From: Lumbricus rubellus
Taxonomy: Eukaryota; Annelida; Clitellata; Crassiclitellata; Lumbricidae
DNA: 64,000 nucleotides
Assembly (NCBI GenBank): GCA_945859605.1
Contig: OX243811.1
Span: forward strand, 52,417,898-52,481,897
Reading direction: 5' to 3'
Below the pieces are notes generated by a model. It was not told the origin of the DNA. It worked only from the letters and a program-made list of their open reading frames with translations, and searched no databases. Numbering within the stretch: position 1 is the first letter of the stretch; every line of letters starts with the position of its first letter. A program made the translations under genes and the position numbers. This document shows positions 13,666 through 28,600 of the stretch, one piece after another.

Positions 13666-16600
13666 CAGACAGACAGAGACAGACAGCCAGAGAGATAGTG
13701 AGAGAGATGGGGGGAGAGAGAGGGAGACAGACAGAGAGAGACAGAGAGAGACACACAGACAGACAGAGAGAGCATTGCTAGGGTCTGTCGCTTTTTCACC
13801 TAGTTTGTCTAGAGTCTAGAGTCTAGACTGCTCTTTCCTTCCGGATGTTATAATTATATGCACGCTTTTAAAATTTCTATTCCAACAGATGGTTCATTTT
13901 ATAGGGGCCTTGGTTATATCATTAAAACCAAAAATCTTAGCGCCATATCTTCTAGTCTATTAATTAACACACACACACACACATACACACACACACACAC
14001 ACACATCTAGACACACATGCACATATACAAACACACTCTCTATTTCTATTTGTATCGTGAGGCGCGGTGGTGCAGTGGGGGAGTCGTTGCCTTGGAACCT
14101 AAAGGTTCGAGGTTTGAATCCACCCTCAAGCCACCGCGTAGGAAACTTGGGAAAGTCTTTCACTCGCAGTTGCTCAGCGCTTCGGCGTGAAACTCCGATG
14201 CAGTGTCCGCTCTGCATTCGGGAGCGCCTCTGCGTAGTGAGAGAGAGAGAGAGAGAGCTTGAAGAAGAGCTATAACAAGTGCACATACAAACAAGCGTAT
14301 CTCTCTTTCACTCTCTCCCTGTTTGTCACTCTCTCAGTTCGTTTTTACTCAGCCAAAGTCACGTGATTTCATTACTTGAGACGCGTCTCAGCAGTTGTCC
14401 TTGAGAAAGGCGCAATGTCCTCTGTCTGTCTCTCAGCGGAAGTAATATTGTTCTGCAGCTATTAAACGGAAATTAACCTGCAGGCAAAAAACTGACACTC
14501 GCCTGATGCAGCTCAGAAACTGGCATTATTATTGTTATTATTATTCACGAAAGCGACAAAGACTGTTCTTAATGAAGTTCAACAACCGTCTTGATGAGTG
14601 AGACAGAGAACTGCAGGAGAAGATGTCACCCGCCCATTGCTTGTTCCACCGCTTCACAATTCCGTATACGCATGCCTGCTTGTTAGTCAGGTGAGTTTAT
14701 GCCACACATGACACGGGGAGCTGATTTTAGATCACGGTATACTCAAAAAGTGCAGCATTGCATTACTGCATGCCTAAATGCCTACTTGCTCTATAGTCGG
14801 TGGCTCTATTCCATCTACTCGTCGCAGGAAATTTGACTCTACTGTTCATACTCAGTTATGGATTTAATTTGGCGTCCATTGGTAGCAGCTCCTGTGAGGC
14901 TGTGTTCATTCTGAGCAGAAATTAAAACGTGGCGCCGTTAGAACACAGCTGTGCAACCTATTATATCCAATATCATTATTCACCGCATACGAACTGCGTA
15001 TATGCATATTGCATAAATACCATGCAATTGTGTTGTTTCTGCAAAACCTCTCTCAGTCTGATCCAGCTCTTCCGCCGGTCTAGATACTGATAAGCCACTG
15101 CAGTGCTGTTCGTATGGGAGTGTTATTTGGAATCTATCTAGTCATGCAGCGCTATAAGAATGGCGTTTGTCTGGTAGTCGAATAGCCAACCAATGGAGAT
15201 TTTACGCTTCACAGGACTTTATTAAGGCGCATAAAATTAGATGATTAAAATGAAATGCTCACAGCCGTGGAAACCAATATATTCAGATATTTATCAGTTT
15301 TAATGGAAAGAAGGCAGACCATCTCTAAACAACTGCCAGACATTATGCTCAGATATTATTATTATAGGCCTGTAGCATACAACGCGCATTTAAAGGTTTG
15401 CAAATACACACTATAAATGTATGGGACACATACATACATACATGCATACATTCTTCATACACGTACATGCATGCATACCATACATACATACAAAATACAT
15501 ACATGCATAATCCACACATACATGCATACATACATACATACATACATACATACATACATACATACATACATACATACATACATACATACATACATACATA
15601 CATACATACATACATACATACATAGGCCTACAGGTACATGTATATATGTATACAAATTTACGCTCATGCATGCCATGCAATGTCATGGGTTCGTTTTCAC
15701 AGGCTTATAACACAATAATTTTATAAAGACGAGAGGTCTTCACACATTCCTTCTTGCACAACGTACATGCAACGTAGACCTAAAATGACTGCTATAGTAT
15801 ACATGTACATGTACATGTACATGTAGATCAGTGGTTCCCAACCCGTGGCCCGCGGGCCAAAAGTGGCCCGCCAGGGCTAAAAAAATGGCCCGCCAGGCCT
15901 CAAAAGCGGTCCTCATCTCTCGAAGAATGAACAAATTATATGAAAAAATTGACAATTTTGTCAGGATAGAACACAATTCTTTCATATTACAAATTATTTT
16001 ATTTTGAATTTTTGACATCTATAAATAACATCAAACATTCTATTTTAAATCAATTATAACATTTTTATATGCTTTTAGTTAAGTAAATTTTAGCATTGTG
16101 GCCCCCTAATGTCCTTTAACTAAGAAAAAGTGGCCCGCTTGTCCTCCCACTTAGAAAGAGTGGTCCTAAGGTCCAAAAAGGTTGGGAACCACTGATGTAG
16201 ATTATAGACAATAATATTTATGACTAAGAATGATATTTATCTCACACAGCACAAATTGGTACATTGCATGTCAGTCGCTTTTTCGCAAAGAAGTCAATAT
16301 CCATTATCCAATTTGACAACTATTTATTTTGATCCAGCTACGTCTGCTGGTCATATTAAATCAACCAAAGGGCTTTACATTCTTGGGATCGGCCGAGGTC
16401 GAGACCGTAATTCCTGGTTAAAAGTCTTCACTGCTGCAAAGTTAAGTCTTGATGCGTCAAATCATGTGACTTGCTATGTCTCTCATTTCACACTTTATTC
16501 CACCGAGACCCCGAGACCGCGTGTAGTTTTGCCGTCTGTAGACTTCTGATGTTGAAGGCATCGACATGACAGTTACATCTCCGTATAGTTTTTGAAAAGC

Positions 16601-19600
16601 TCTGCATCACGATCATTGGCGTTTCCACTTATCACGCATCCATGCAATCTGTTTCCTGCGTCAAGGAATCTGCTCATCTGTGTCGTTGGCGAATGTCGTC
16701 GTTGTGATGCATAAACGAAGTCACCAAAACTCAACCTCTCGCTTAATCCCACTTGCAAGTCTTTCGCTCAAAACTGAAGCCATTGCTTGATCACCGAGCC
16801 TATCTTGATTCATTCACTTCTCCCTGTATGCAACTCCGTCACCGTCGTCGTCATAGTCATCTTCACCGTCGTCGTCGTCGTCGTCATCATCGTCGCCATC
16901 ATCAACAACAACGACAACAGCAATAGCAATATCAACACCATCGTCATCATATCGCCGCTGCCATCAAAATTTTGGCGACTGTCTTTAATTTTCATGTGTG
17001 CATAATTCAGTGTCTGCTTGCGTATTGCTGTATCTTCACCGATTCTTTGCGGAATGTTTTCCCATGTCAGTTTAACTCTAAACATCTTTCAACGGTGTTC
17101 TTTTTTAATGTTTCTTCGTCGCCAAAACCTCTGTAGATGGGTAACTGTAGGAACACATTGTCGTGCCAAGGCAGTCGCAATGTTCCAACGACCAAATAGT
17201 TGCTATATTGTCCTGTAGATCATTTAGACTTGTCGCCTTCGTCTGCTTCTGCGCTGGGACTTCAGGTGCTGAAAGGGGCTTCGTCCTCGCGCTGGCAGAA
17301 AGTCCCCTTAATCAACAACAAGCAAATAAATACTGGACCAGGGACATGAATTATATAACGCAGATATTACCGTCAGTGGTGGCTTTCTAAGCTGTACGGC
17401 GAACATCATGGACACGACGACGAGATTAGATCAATGTTCAACTTGGGAAGCAAGGCAATAAAACTCGAGAGTAATTTGCCAAGGGAGGAACGCACAATTC
17501 TTTTGCCTTCTACCGCAGTACCACCACCAGCAGCCGACGATAAATATTTAATTGCGTGCGTCCGTGCGGCGGTGGTGGCTACGGCGGCTGCTATGGGGCA
17601 GCTGTGAACAGTCGGAAACTGTTAGCCTTTGCTAACTGGCTTATTCGTCATACGGTGGCTTCAATGCACGGCACTCCATTACCGGCGAATAACTTAATCG
17701 CCAGCGCTTCCCCACCGACCCCTTCCTCCTTCCCTTAGAGGCTTCGCGTCGTATCGCGTGACGACTCCGTCCGTTTCAAACTTTCCCCAAGCGACTCTCT
17801 CGTTTTTGACACACTGACCGACGACGACGAAGTTTACAACGCCTTCTTCCCACATTGCTGCAGCTGCTGCTGCATGATCTGCAGAGCTGCTGTTGTCAAA
17901 ACGAATGATCACGCGAGTGACGTCAGACTGACGTCGCAGCTGTTCTTTATGCGCTACGTACTTATGGCCACCTTGACGTCACATGGACGTCACGTATGGC
18001 GCCTAATTATATGTTGGTGACGTCAAAATGTAATGCTATACTGTTTTAAGATTATCTGCTCTGCTTGCTCGCAAAAAATATCACACTGGATTCATAATCA
18101 AATGGCAAACATTTCAAAGGTCTGCACACCCTCTGTAGGCCTATACGGTACATTTGTATTAGTTGGGGTACCCGGCGTTGCTGGGAAAATTTCGGTCCCT
18201 CACAACCAACCGTCTGGGGTGTGGTGGTCTTGGTGGCACTTTGTAAAGCTGGAATGTTTTAAGCCAATAGCTGCGAAACTGTGGGTGAGCATTTTTCTGG
18301 ACAAAAGTACTTTAATATATACATTTTCCTTTCTAGATTATAGATAAACCTTGCTAGCTATAGGATTTACCAAAGTGAACTTGCCGCGATGCAGTTGCGA
18401 TATAGGTATAGGTCTAATGGGAAAAGCTCTGAATGTTGTCAATCAGAAATAAACGAGAAGACATCTGAATGACGAACTCATTATGAGAAGATCAGCTAAT
18501 TGCCTTCCAACTAGAAAGCAAGTCATGAGTTGCATGGACTCCATCGATTGTCTTTCATTTACGCAACATAATTATTATTATAAGCGATCGTTTGGCTTCC
18601 AGTCCACTAACCATTATGCAGAAGTCCGTTCACATTCTGTAGAATTCCTTTGTTTCGATTCAGAATTGATCGATTTTTATGCAATGTTAGCTCATCAATT
18701 TTTTAACGCAACTGTATTGTGGTCGCCAAACATTTGAAATATGGTTTGGTCTATTGTGTTAAATTACCTCACATGTCAGTGGTTTCCTGGTTCCTCTCTG
18801 GGATTGCTATTATGATTATTTCGGCGCTGTGAACATTATTAGCCATTTTTAGAGGTCCACTATAATCAAGGGGATATTTGGGATTGATCTGGAACCGTAG
18901 ATCATTGCAGAGTGCAACTGGAATCATACGTATATCAATGATATCACCGCATAGTTATGGTGAGCTTGAGTTCAATTGTAGTCTCAAGTTTAGCAAAGGT
19001 CATCGTAAACTCAAATGGTTCAACATGAAAGCTTTCATGAGACAAATTCACAGTTCAGAAGGGACGAACAAATTTCAATTGTGCGTCATATACGGTCGAG
19101 TGTAAGCTATAGGCTACATGTGTGTAGGCCTACATAATGCATGCATTCTGTGTATATAGGCCTACATGTATAGGCTACACAGCGCATACAATGTGATGTT
19201 CAGAATACACTGCAGACGTAATAAAGTGACATGGGTTCTTTCTGGTCGTCGATCGTCAGTAAAATTGGTCCCCAGTTGGTCGTCTTCTCTGACTCAGTTC
19301 ATGCAGCGTATTCTTCTCAGTGTTGTAGACTTACTATTTCTTTCCGATGCAATCGATTGGCTGCATGCTACATGCTGCTCCGACGAAGTTGTATACCCAA
19401 AGCAGCTTGTTTTCTTCCATGATTTTCATATAATATTGGCCCTTAACAGACGATCTGCATGTGTATTTGCTGTTTAACGTCACTCTGTGTGGTAACAAAA
19501 ACCATTAGCGATGCCCTCCTCCTTTATCGAGGTTTGGGACTGGCACTGGCAGAGTGCAACCAGTGGCGGAGCTGCGTGAAATCTTCTTTATCGCTTTATA

Positions 19601-22600
19601 CCCACGCCAAAGCGCACCGCCCGTGGAAGTTGTAGCGCTACACAATTAACACTTAGTTTACAATCGTGAAATTAGATTAAAATAATATACATGTATAGAC
19701 TATGTAATCATGGATTTAAGAAAAATTATGTAGAAACCAATGCAAAAACTCTTATGATCAGTGGCTTATGTTTCAATGTCTATCATGCAAGGCATTTTAT
19801 TTTCATTTGCGACATAGGGACATAATTGCGTGATTATGTACATGCATGCCCACAGTCACATAGTCTATATGGCCTACATGTTACTTATAAACACAATTAT
19901 ACAGTATAGGCTACTAATTTATACCCTGCAATAAACTTAACTACTTGGTTTTCTCTTTATAGTCTATTTGTGTGGTTTTTAAGTAGACTATAGGCTATTG
20001 CTTTTTGCGTTTGAATTTCATTATGCAATGTAGGAACTACAGGCTACATGCGCCATATAAAGTTTATGATCAAACAAGGTTCACACAGAGCAGAGGATCT
20101 TATCTCTGTTAGACAAGCTAATCTAGCATGCTTAATACTCCTGACTCTGAAACTGACTATAATATGCTCTCATTTCAGTCCATTCCCCTTCAATTTTGCC
20201 GTGTCTTTTTCTTCCAACCTCTGCCTCCGTTTCTGTCTCTCTGCCTCTGCCTTTGTCTCTGTTTCTGTCTCCCTGCCTCTGCCTTTGTTTCTGTCTCTGT
20301 CTCCCTGCCTCTGCCTTTGTCTCTGTCTTTCTGCCTCTGCCTTTGTCTCTGTCTTTCTGCCTCTGCCTTTGTCTCTGTCTCTGTCTCCCTGCCTCTGCCT
20401 TTGTCTCTGTCTTTCTGCCTACTCTTCCTTCGATTCGTTTATAGTTTTTTGTCTGCTGTTGTATGCACAAACCCCATACAAACCACCATTACTATGCTGG
20501 AAATGGCTTCCATTATGTGTGTTCGTCTGAGGTAATTGACTGGTCACATGCAATCTGATCGTTTTCAGGTTTTTATCCAGCGGTGAATAATTAAGGTCGT
20601 TAACTTTCTGATCTGCCTTTGCTAATTTGAATCTATCTTTGTTGAAGCTGACGTGCCTTTTGCTTCCAGCAGTCGCTATATGTTACATAACAGTTGCATA
20701 AAAAGGGATCTGTGTCTGTACTCCAGTGTCCCTCTACATGCATGCCCTTATCTGTGTCTGTCTCTGTTTGCTTGCTTGCCTCTGCCTGTGTCTCACCCGT
20801 CAACCTCCCTTCACCATGCTTCCATAAATGTCGTTGTATCTGACTTTGTATCTACCTGTCTCTCTTTGTCTCTCCGTCTGTTTTGGTCTGTCTGTATTCG
20901 TTTGAGTGCATGTATACATAACCCTTTGTCTCTTGTTTTCACGTCTACGTCTATAATCTCGTATCATCTAATAGCTGCTCTAATGTACTGACGTTTACAA
21001 TACATATATTTATATTTACACAGTCATATTTCGATAAGTCTCTATGCATGCGTCGCTATGTCCAGTGCATTATAGTCTATTCATGTTGGCACACACATAT
21101 AAATATAATATATATTCCAATATATCGGTATGTATGCCTACAAGACTTAGTATCGACGTATAGCAAAAAATACCATGGCGTTGTTTATTTTCTGTGTAGT
21201 GATCGGTTGTCCGGATGTAACTGCCCCTCGCAACGCATGGTTAACGCGCAACGGTGACACTCTGCTCGTCATCTGTAACTACACGAGCGAACGTTGGTAC
21301 ATCGCATGCAGTGGTCGAGACTGGGTCAGCCCGCTGGCAAACTGCTCAGCAGGTACGTAGGCTACCACACCTCGGACACACGCTCCCTCCCACTAAAATC
21401 AGTGAAATTTTCAACTATTCAAAGTCGATTTAATTTTTGCTGTAGAAGCGTATGCCAGGTGCAAAGGGGTAGGCCGCAAACTAGTTACATGTATATAAAT
21501 AATTATTATGTCCTAGTTTTGCAATGATTAGCCTAGGCATTGTAAACGGCTCTATAGATACATCATAGCTTAATAGTTAAATGTGAAATTGGAAATGTTA
21601 CTTAAAGTTCATGACGGTTTAAGCTTAGTTTAAATGCATATAATTGATATTCAACGAAAGACTCAGGAGACCAAGACCAGACTTGTGAACTTCTGTTGTC
21701 GTCCGGCAAATATGTTATCTATCACCAATTATATCCTCTCTGCATGCATGTTGTCCATTCGAGAATGCGACGATAGCGTGTTTAATAAAGTCCTGTGGAG
21801 CTTCCACGAGCACGAAATGCCACCAGACATTCATTTCATTAATCAATCTTGGCAAACCTGCAACTCTATAGTCTGAAACATTTTTAGATTCAAAGATTCA
21901 GAGAGATTCGAGGGAAAGTTCATTCGGTTGTTTTTGAGAATTGCAGATAGTCAGCTATTTTGAGAAATATTTTGAGAATTGCAGATAGTCAGCTATTTTG
22001 AGAAATATTTTGAGAATTGAAAATAGTCAGCTATTTTGAGAAATATTTTGAAAATTGCAGATAGCTATTTTGAGAAATATTTTGAGAATTGCTGATAGTC
22101 AGCTATTTTGAGAAATATTTTGAGAATTGCAGATAGCTATTTTTAGAAATATTTTGAGAATTGCAGATAGTCAGTTACATTTAATTTTTGGTTGTTGGCC
22201 TAGTCTGATGATCAGCTATAGTCAGAGATAAATGGATTCTTGATTCTCTTGTACAGTAAGGACACAGTTGAATGACATCCCTCTGAAAATTCTATGATTC
22301 TAAAATAGTTTTCTGCTGCTGCTGCTAATACTGCATAGATCTAATGCAATAGGTTTGCAGCTTTGTCTGTAACAGTCGCAGATGCTTTTGCTGTTGATTA
22401 ACTGCTGCTTATTAAAATGTAATGAAGGGCGCGCTTATAGAATGCGCAATTACTGCATTCATGAATGCCACCAGCTGCAGTCGCGAGACAAAAATCACTA
22501 AGAAATATTTTGTGCCTGACATCAGAAATGAGACCAACTCAGATGAGATTCACTGGGCGTGTGCATGGACGCGCCGCAGAGACAAAATGATCAGAGACGG

Positions 22601-25600
22601 AGAAGAATCAGATATATTCTATGGAAACTGAGAAAATGAAAAGAAGATACAGACTATCGTTGCCAAATAACAAAACACAGCTGGTCTGTATAGAAGCAAC
22701 GGTATCAGCTAGGGATGCATTATTCATTAGAACTGAAATCAAAGGGAACTTCAAGAATATGAAATGCTATGCGTTTCCTTTGATGCGCCTTTGTATTATA
22801 ATACGCGATGCAATGCGAAACTGCGATGCAGCATCGCATTCAATTATAAGCTACTTAGTCTGTGATGCTTTTGTGAGACACGTGCAGCACTGTCATTTAG
22901 GTCAACTTCAGCCCACCTAATTTGGCCAATCAGTTTAAAGGTGTTCTAAGTAAAACTAGACATAATCTGACACCGTATCATCTTAGTAACAACCACTAAT
23001 TGACTTAATTAACTTTGTCGTTGCTTAGGCCTAAAGGCAGACCTAAAACGTTTATTCCCTTCTTCTTCTCCTCCGTCATAACTATAGCTGCAACGATTTA
23101 GCGTTATGTAGGTCTAGTTTATTTTCAAAGCGCGACGCTGCTGGAAGACTCAATTATTATCAGTTCTGACAATAGTTTTTCTTTGTAACTACAGTTGTTT
23201 CTTAGTCTACATTTTAGCAGGATCGATGTTCCTTTCTTGTCAAGCTTTGATTATACCGTGATTAGCGCCTCATTACAGAGTAAACTTATCTCAGACAACT
23301 ATTTCTCTAAGACTTCTCCATTTCTGTCACTGACACAACCACCGCCATACACTTTGTCGGTCACATGAAAGTCTTCACACCAACCATATTAATTTAACCC
23401 ATTCTTGTCTTTCAAAAATTTAAGAAATTGACGGGACAACAATACTGCAACTATGGATAAACTGAAGAAAAATTGAATCATTCTAAAGGCTTGCAAAGAA
23501 TTTATAGTGATCAGTGACCCAAAAAGTCAATATAGATCCATAGCCTATTGGTCCTAAAAATAATGCCGCAGAGAAAAGCTGTCACCAAGGCAGTGCACAG
23601 GAGGACACTGACTTTTTTGCAATACGTAAGCATCTTGATGATCCTGATCTTCCCAGTTCCTGGATATTACATTCTCTTTACTGTCCTCCATGATGGATCG
23701 CCACTGCGGAATGAACCGATGGAAGTTGATGACCCCGCCACGACACAAATACAGCAAATATATAATATTATGGCATAGGCTCTATCAAATATAGGCCTAT
23801 ATTAATATAACACACACACACATATAGCCTATAATATATATATATATATATATATATTCTGCATCCTAAATGTAGACAAATAAGTATCACCAGCCATGTG
23901 CTAGCTCTTGAGAAAGTGTACGGTAGATCGGATTGACGTTGCGTGACGTGAAACAAGACACAATGACATCGGAACCTTGTAGGTGGTCGACTAATATTCA
24001 TGTCTCTGTGGAATAATCTTATATATATTATTATGACAGCAGCTCTTCAAGATATAAGCTTACTTTGCTATCATATGCCGTGTAGCAGATGTGTCCGAGC
24101 ATGAATTGCTGTTGACAGTTTGACAGCGCATACTGTTTATTTATTTCTTATCGGTTGCAGTGCTGGTAGGGTCAAGAAACTGAGAATTTTTATGTGGCGC
24201 GTTTCATCAAATGCCAAAGGTCTTTGGTCGCGACAAGTGATTTGGTGTTTTTTCGACACTTTGTTTCTGAGTGGAATTAATATCCAACACGTTAGAGGCG
24301 ATCGCATTCATCTCTGCTGAACTATAGTGCAAGTGGGGTGGGTTACCAATAATAACAAGTAAGCCTAATTACACTGGAAGGTGGTACCCAGTAGGCTAAA
24401 CCTGTGTAGCCTACTTCTTGATCTTATCTGTCGTTCAACTGCAACTCATTTTCTCATACAGCTTTGCCTACATTCTGCTCAAGGTTACTCTTTGTTTACG
24501 CACCATTATTTTGTTCAGATTTCGTGCTCTTTTGAGTGGTAACCAAAATGAGTTTTATAAAAGTCCATAGATCTATGCATAGTTTCTACATGAATATGAT
24601 GATTTAGTTTATAAGTGAGCACCGGTAAGTAATTATTCTCGTAATTGCGCACTTGAAGACGCACAATGGAATAGTCCTTCTAAATGCAGCATGAAGCATT
24701 GTTAAAACAGAGTGAAGCAATTATAATAATTGATTAAAGATGTAAAGAAAGTGAGAAGTTGGGTGAAGTTAATCAGATATTACTGGTCTATGCAACATCC
24801 TGTAGTGGAAAATCCTAGTGATAAATTCCTGTCCAGTTCACGCATCACAGTGCGGTGTCCCTCGAATAATTATTTGCACGATTCCTAGGGGACGGAGTAG
24901 GCCTAGGGCCTGTCCAGTTATCTCTTCTGGTCGAAGTAGATCATGGAGGACACGTCCGGGGTCCCTGAGTATAGCAGAACTATTATTGTAATTGTTATTA
25001 TTATTAATATTATTATTATTATTATTATTATTTTATTATTATTATTTGGCAAAAACCTCTGTCTCCTGCGCTTTCTAATAATTATAATAGAATAGATGCT
25101 AGAAATTAAAATAGGACATTTACTTAATCGATTGAAATCTTAAGTAATATTCGCAGTAAAGGCATACCGGGTAGCTTAGTACTTTTTTATGACAATATGA
25201 AAACAAATTGACACAGCTGAAACCAAAAAAGGTTTGCTAACATTTCAGGTGGTAGTTTCTGTTTTATCTGTACATCTCAGGATTTAGAACAAACACGATT
25301 CTGTTCTGCTTGACGAGTATTTAACCCAATTGTAGCGCTATAGCCTACAGCTATGAATGACCTGTTTCGTCTGTTGTCTGTTTTTGCAGCGAGCTTCACC
25401 GGAGTTTATTTAGATAACGAACAGACCGTGAGGCACACTGGAAGCTTTCCTTTTGGTACGTATAATTATATGCTAATTGAGATCCCAAGGCCGTAGCCAA
25501 GATTTGTTTGGGGGGGGGGGGTGTTTCCTGAGCGGAGAATTTCTGACGACCATTTTTTCTTTCCTTTTTTCACCTAACTTCATGTTTTTCATTATGTGCT

Positions 25601-28600
25601 AGTGAATGCACTCCATTATTTTTTACATTTTTCATTTCGGAGGGTGTTTTCATGGTTTTATTTCAAGGTTTTTATATCATGTGCTAATAAATGCATTATA
25701 TTATATTTTTTACATTTTACATTTCGGTGTGTGTTCAAACACCCAAAACACTCCATAGCTACGGTCTTGCGAGATCCAACCGTGTGAGAGTTGTTCTAAT
25801 CTTCTGATTCGAAGCTTATTCGTGCAGTCCTGTGAGATTGAGTATCACCTACTTATCTGTCTAGGCTACGAATAGGCATGTAACGCTGTTTTTTCACAGA
25901 AAGATTAACCAACACGAACCTCATTTGGACTAGTCGTATGGAAAACCTTCAAACAGCGCAGCGCTAGTGACTGAGCTGGTTCCCTGATTTTGGTTTACGA
26001 GTGACGTCTTAGGATTTTTCAGATTACGATTAGGCCTACGATTACGATTAAGGCCTACACATAAGCTGGTTTAATAACAGGTGCAAGAGAATTGGTTGTC
26101 TCAGCCGACGAGCATTGCCACCTGCTGTATAAGCTTATCGGTTTTACTGTACGAAAGTTTTGTTTGCATACTTCTCTACAACAAGAGCTTCATCATACTG
26201 CACTAGTTAGTGGCATTAGGCTACATCGTTAGCAGACTAACCGAACATAATTAGCCTACAGCTCTAAAGATAAAATAGGCGCCAAGAATTTAGTAGGCCC
26301 TACTTAGCACATGCAGCTGCTTTCACAGTCGGTTATCATTATCAACATATTAAGTAGCTTATATCTACATCTTTAAACTGACATTACTTTTATCTCAATT
26401 ACCTAGTCACAATTCGTGCAGTGTAAGTTATAGGCCTAATAGGTGTTTATTCGCAAAATTCTATCATAACGAGATCAAATGCACCGTAAAAAATGTGTGC
26501 TCTTGTCTTGCTCTGTGGAGCGACAACGCTCAACAACATCGTTTCGAACTAAGTCTTATAATAATAATAATAATAATAATAGTTAGTCAAATTGCCACGT
26601 GTACTCAGATCTGTACGGCTATTTGCGTCGTTACTTTCTGGGCCATCCACCTTTGTTGTAAGCTCTCATGACTAGTCCGTTACAACAAAAACAACAATCT
26701 ATCTGGAACAACAAGCGTCGACCAAAGTTTTGCCATCAATAGTCACAGCAATTGTGGCCAATTGCCACAGCTTATTACTATAAAGCAATGCTAGGAAATG
26801 ATCGACTGTAAAGTTAATTGAATACTTGAGTGTTGTCATTTTACATTTATAGCATGTCTCGAAGACAATAGGCTTGCTATACGGCGCCTATTATAATAGT
26901 CTAGTGAAAGTATTGATATGAGCAAGTGTTACTGTGGGGCTTAGATTAAGCATTGTCAGACCACAGTACGTACTAGCCTGCGCTCGTGGAAGCAAGAAAC
27001 ATGATTAGATAGTAGGCCTAAGATTAAAATTAAATAGTCATGACTTGGTGTGTCTATCCAGCACAGTATTTAGGCCTATAGGAGGTGGTCCAAGTTTTCT
27101 TTATCTGCTTGTAATGCTTTTTTGTATCCGGTATAAATTTGGTTTTTTAAATTCTATTTTCAGTTCGTATAATTTATTATATAATTGTAAGATATTAATG
27201 TAGAATATGCGTAACGTTAAGCATCACGTGCGCTTTCACCTTCAGCTTAGGAACATATGCTATCATAATTATGGTCATACTTACTTGCTTCACTTAGTTA
27301 TATAGAGACGAATTAATTTTGCCAGTACATGCACAATTACTTTGGTCCATCGTTAGGTAGTCTGTGTGTTCTTTTTTCAATTGAGAAGATTTGCTATTCA
27401 ATTATTAACTTTGACCACAGAACAATCTCTGCTTGAAAACTAAGTTCATTGTGGACGTAGTGTATGTAGCCTAATGAAAGAAAATATCGGCTTTACCCTT
27501 TTTCCGTGGATCATACTAACTATTGTCCGCATACTAGTTTATTTAATATTGTGCCGTTTGTAAAAGAAATGTTAATCTAATGAGCTTGGAACACCTACGA
27601 CGAAACGAATGTAAATTTGACGAAAGGCTATTTGAAAGTCAAGTGTGCGGAATCCATTCGGGTAAAGGTGAAACCCCCACCAAATTCCATATCCGAGTCT
27701 GGCGCTTTCGAATAAGCAGGCTTGTTATGTGGAGCTCGGTGCTAGATTTAATGCGAACTGTCGCAGTTAAAGCATCAGTTGAAGGCCAGTGTTGCGTCAA
27801 CCATTATGGCAATCGGCTTTCTCTATGTAGTTATTATTAGTCTTCGGTTGAACCTCAGCGATAACAACAAATCCGTTGCGCTTCTGTTTGTACGCAGGTC
27901 TTCTGATGGCTGTGGCTGCCGGTGCAATCATCGGTATCTCCATTGGATTCGGCTGTTTGCTCGTCATCTGCGTCGGTCGCAAAAGGTAACGATAATAACT
28001 AACGATAATATAACTAACGATAATAACTGACGATAATAACTAACGATAATAACTAACGATAATAACTAACGACGATAACTAACGATGATAACTAACAATA
28101 ATAACTTGGATGTGACAGCTGTATCAAACGCCTCAGTTGACACAGCAAACAGGAAATTAATACATACGGACTCAGAAAGTAACATAGACGTCCATAAGCA
28201 GACCGAGGAGCATAGAGGGAGGAGAATGGACGTTGCTAGAAAGAAACATGGCAGACTGATAAAACGTATGAAGACACTTGCATGCAAATCGAGAGGCAGA
28301 ATCTATATACAAACAGAGACACACAGAGACACACAGAGACATACAGAGACACACAGAGACACACAGAGACACACAGAGACACACATGTAGAGGCAGACCG
28401 AGACAATAACCAGAAGATAATTGTAGGTTAATAGGACGGGCTTCTTCTATACGTGTGGCCATGGCCATTTTGCAATGTATAAGACACTCTGATGAGCAAG
28501 TACCTACACGGCATTAAAGGGCAGTATGCCGCAGTAATGTATACCAACCATGCTATGCCGAAAGTAGTTTTAATAACGAGGGGTGAATCCCTAGAGAGAA

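Larger units (their letters stand above)
12074..21199 (+). other. Gene 1 intron between CUB and Sushi exons (9.1 kb)
   Basis: This large intron carries a piggyBac-like MITE, two hAT MITEs, a SINE, a Helitron 3' end, (AG)n, (AC)n and (CATA)n tracts and a CT-rich ~24-bp array at 20213-20425. Segments 16560-17400 and 18800-19450 contain short coding-like frames on both strands without a recognisable domain. I see no additional in-phase exon. Confidence 0.7.

Noticed and set aside
14061..14135. tRNA gene suggested by A-box and B-box
   Set aside because: The same head recurs with a common body and tail in five places, so it is a SINE, not a tRNA gene.
16573..17085. Minus-strand frames (for example RVKLTWENIPQRIGEDTAIR) in the CUB-Sushi intron
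   Set aside because: They look mildly coding but recognise no family and are separated by simple (GTC/GTT)n DNA; too weak to call a gene or a named retroelement.
28085..28390. 101-codon frame ending in THRDTQRH repeats
   Set aside because: The C-terminal half is a (GACACACA)n tract and the N-terminal half an ATAACTAACG array; no phase agreement with gene 1 exons.
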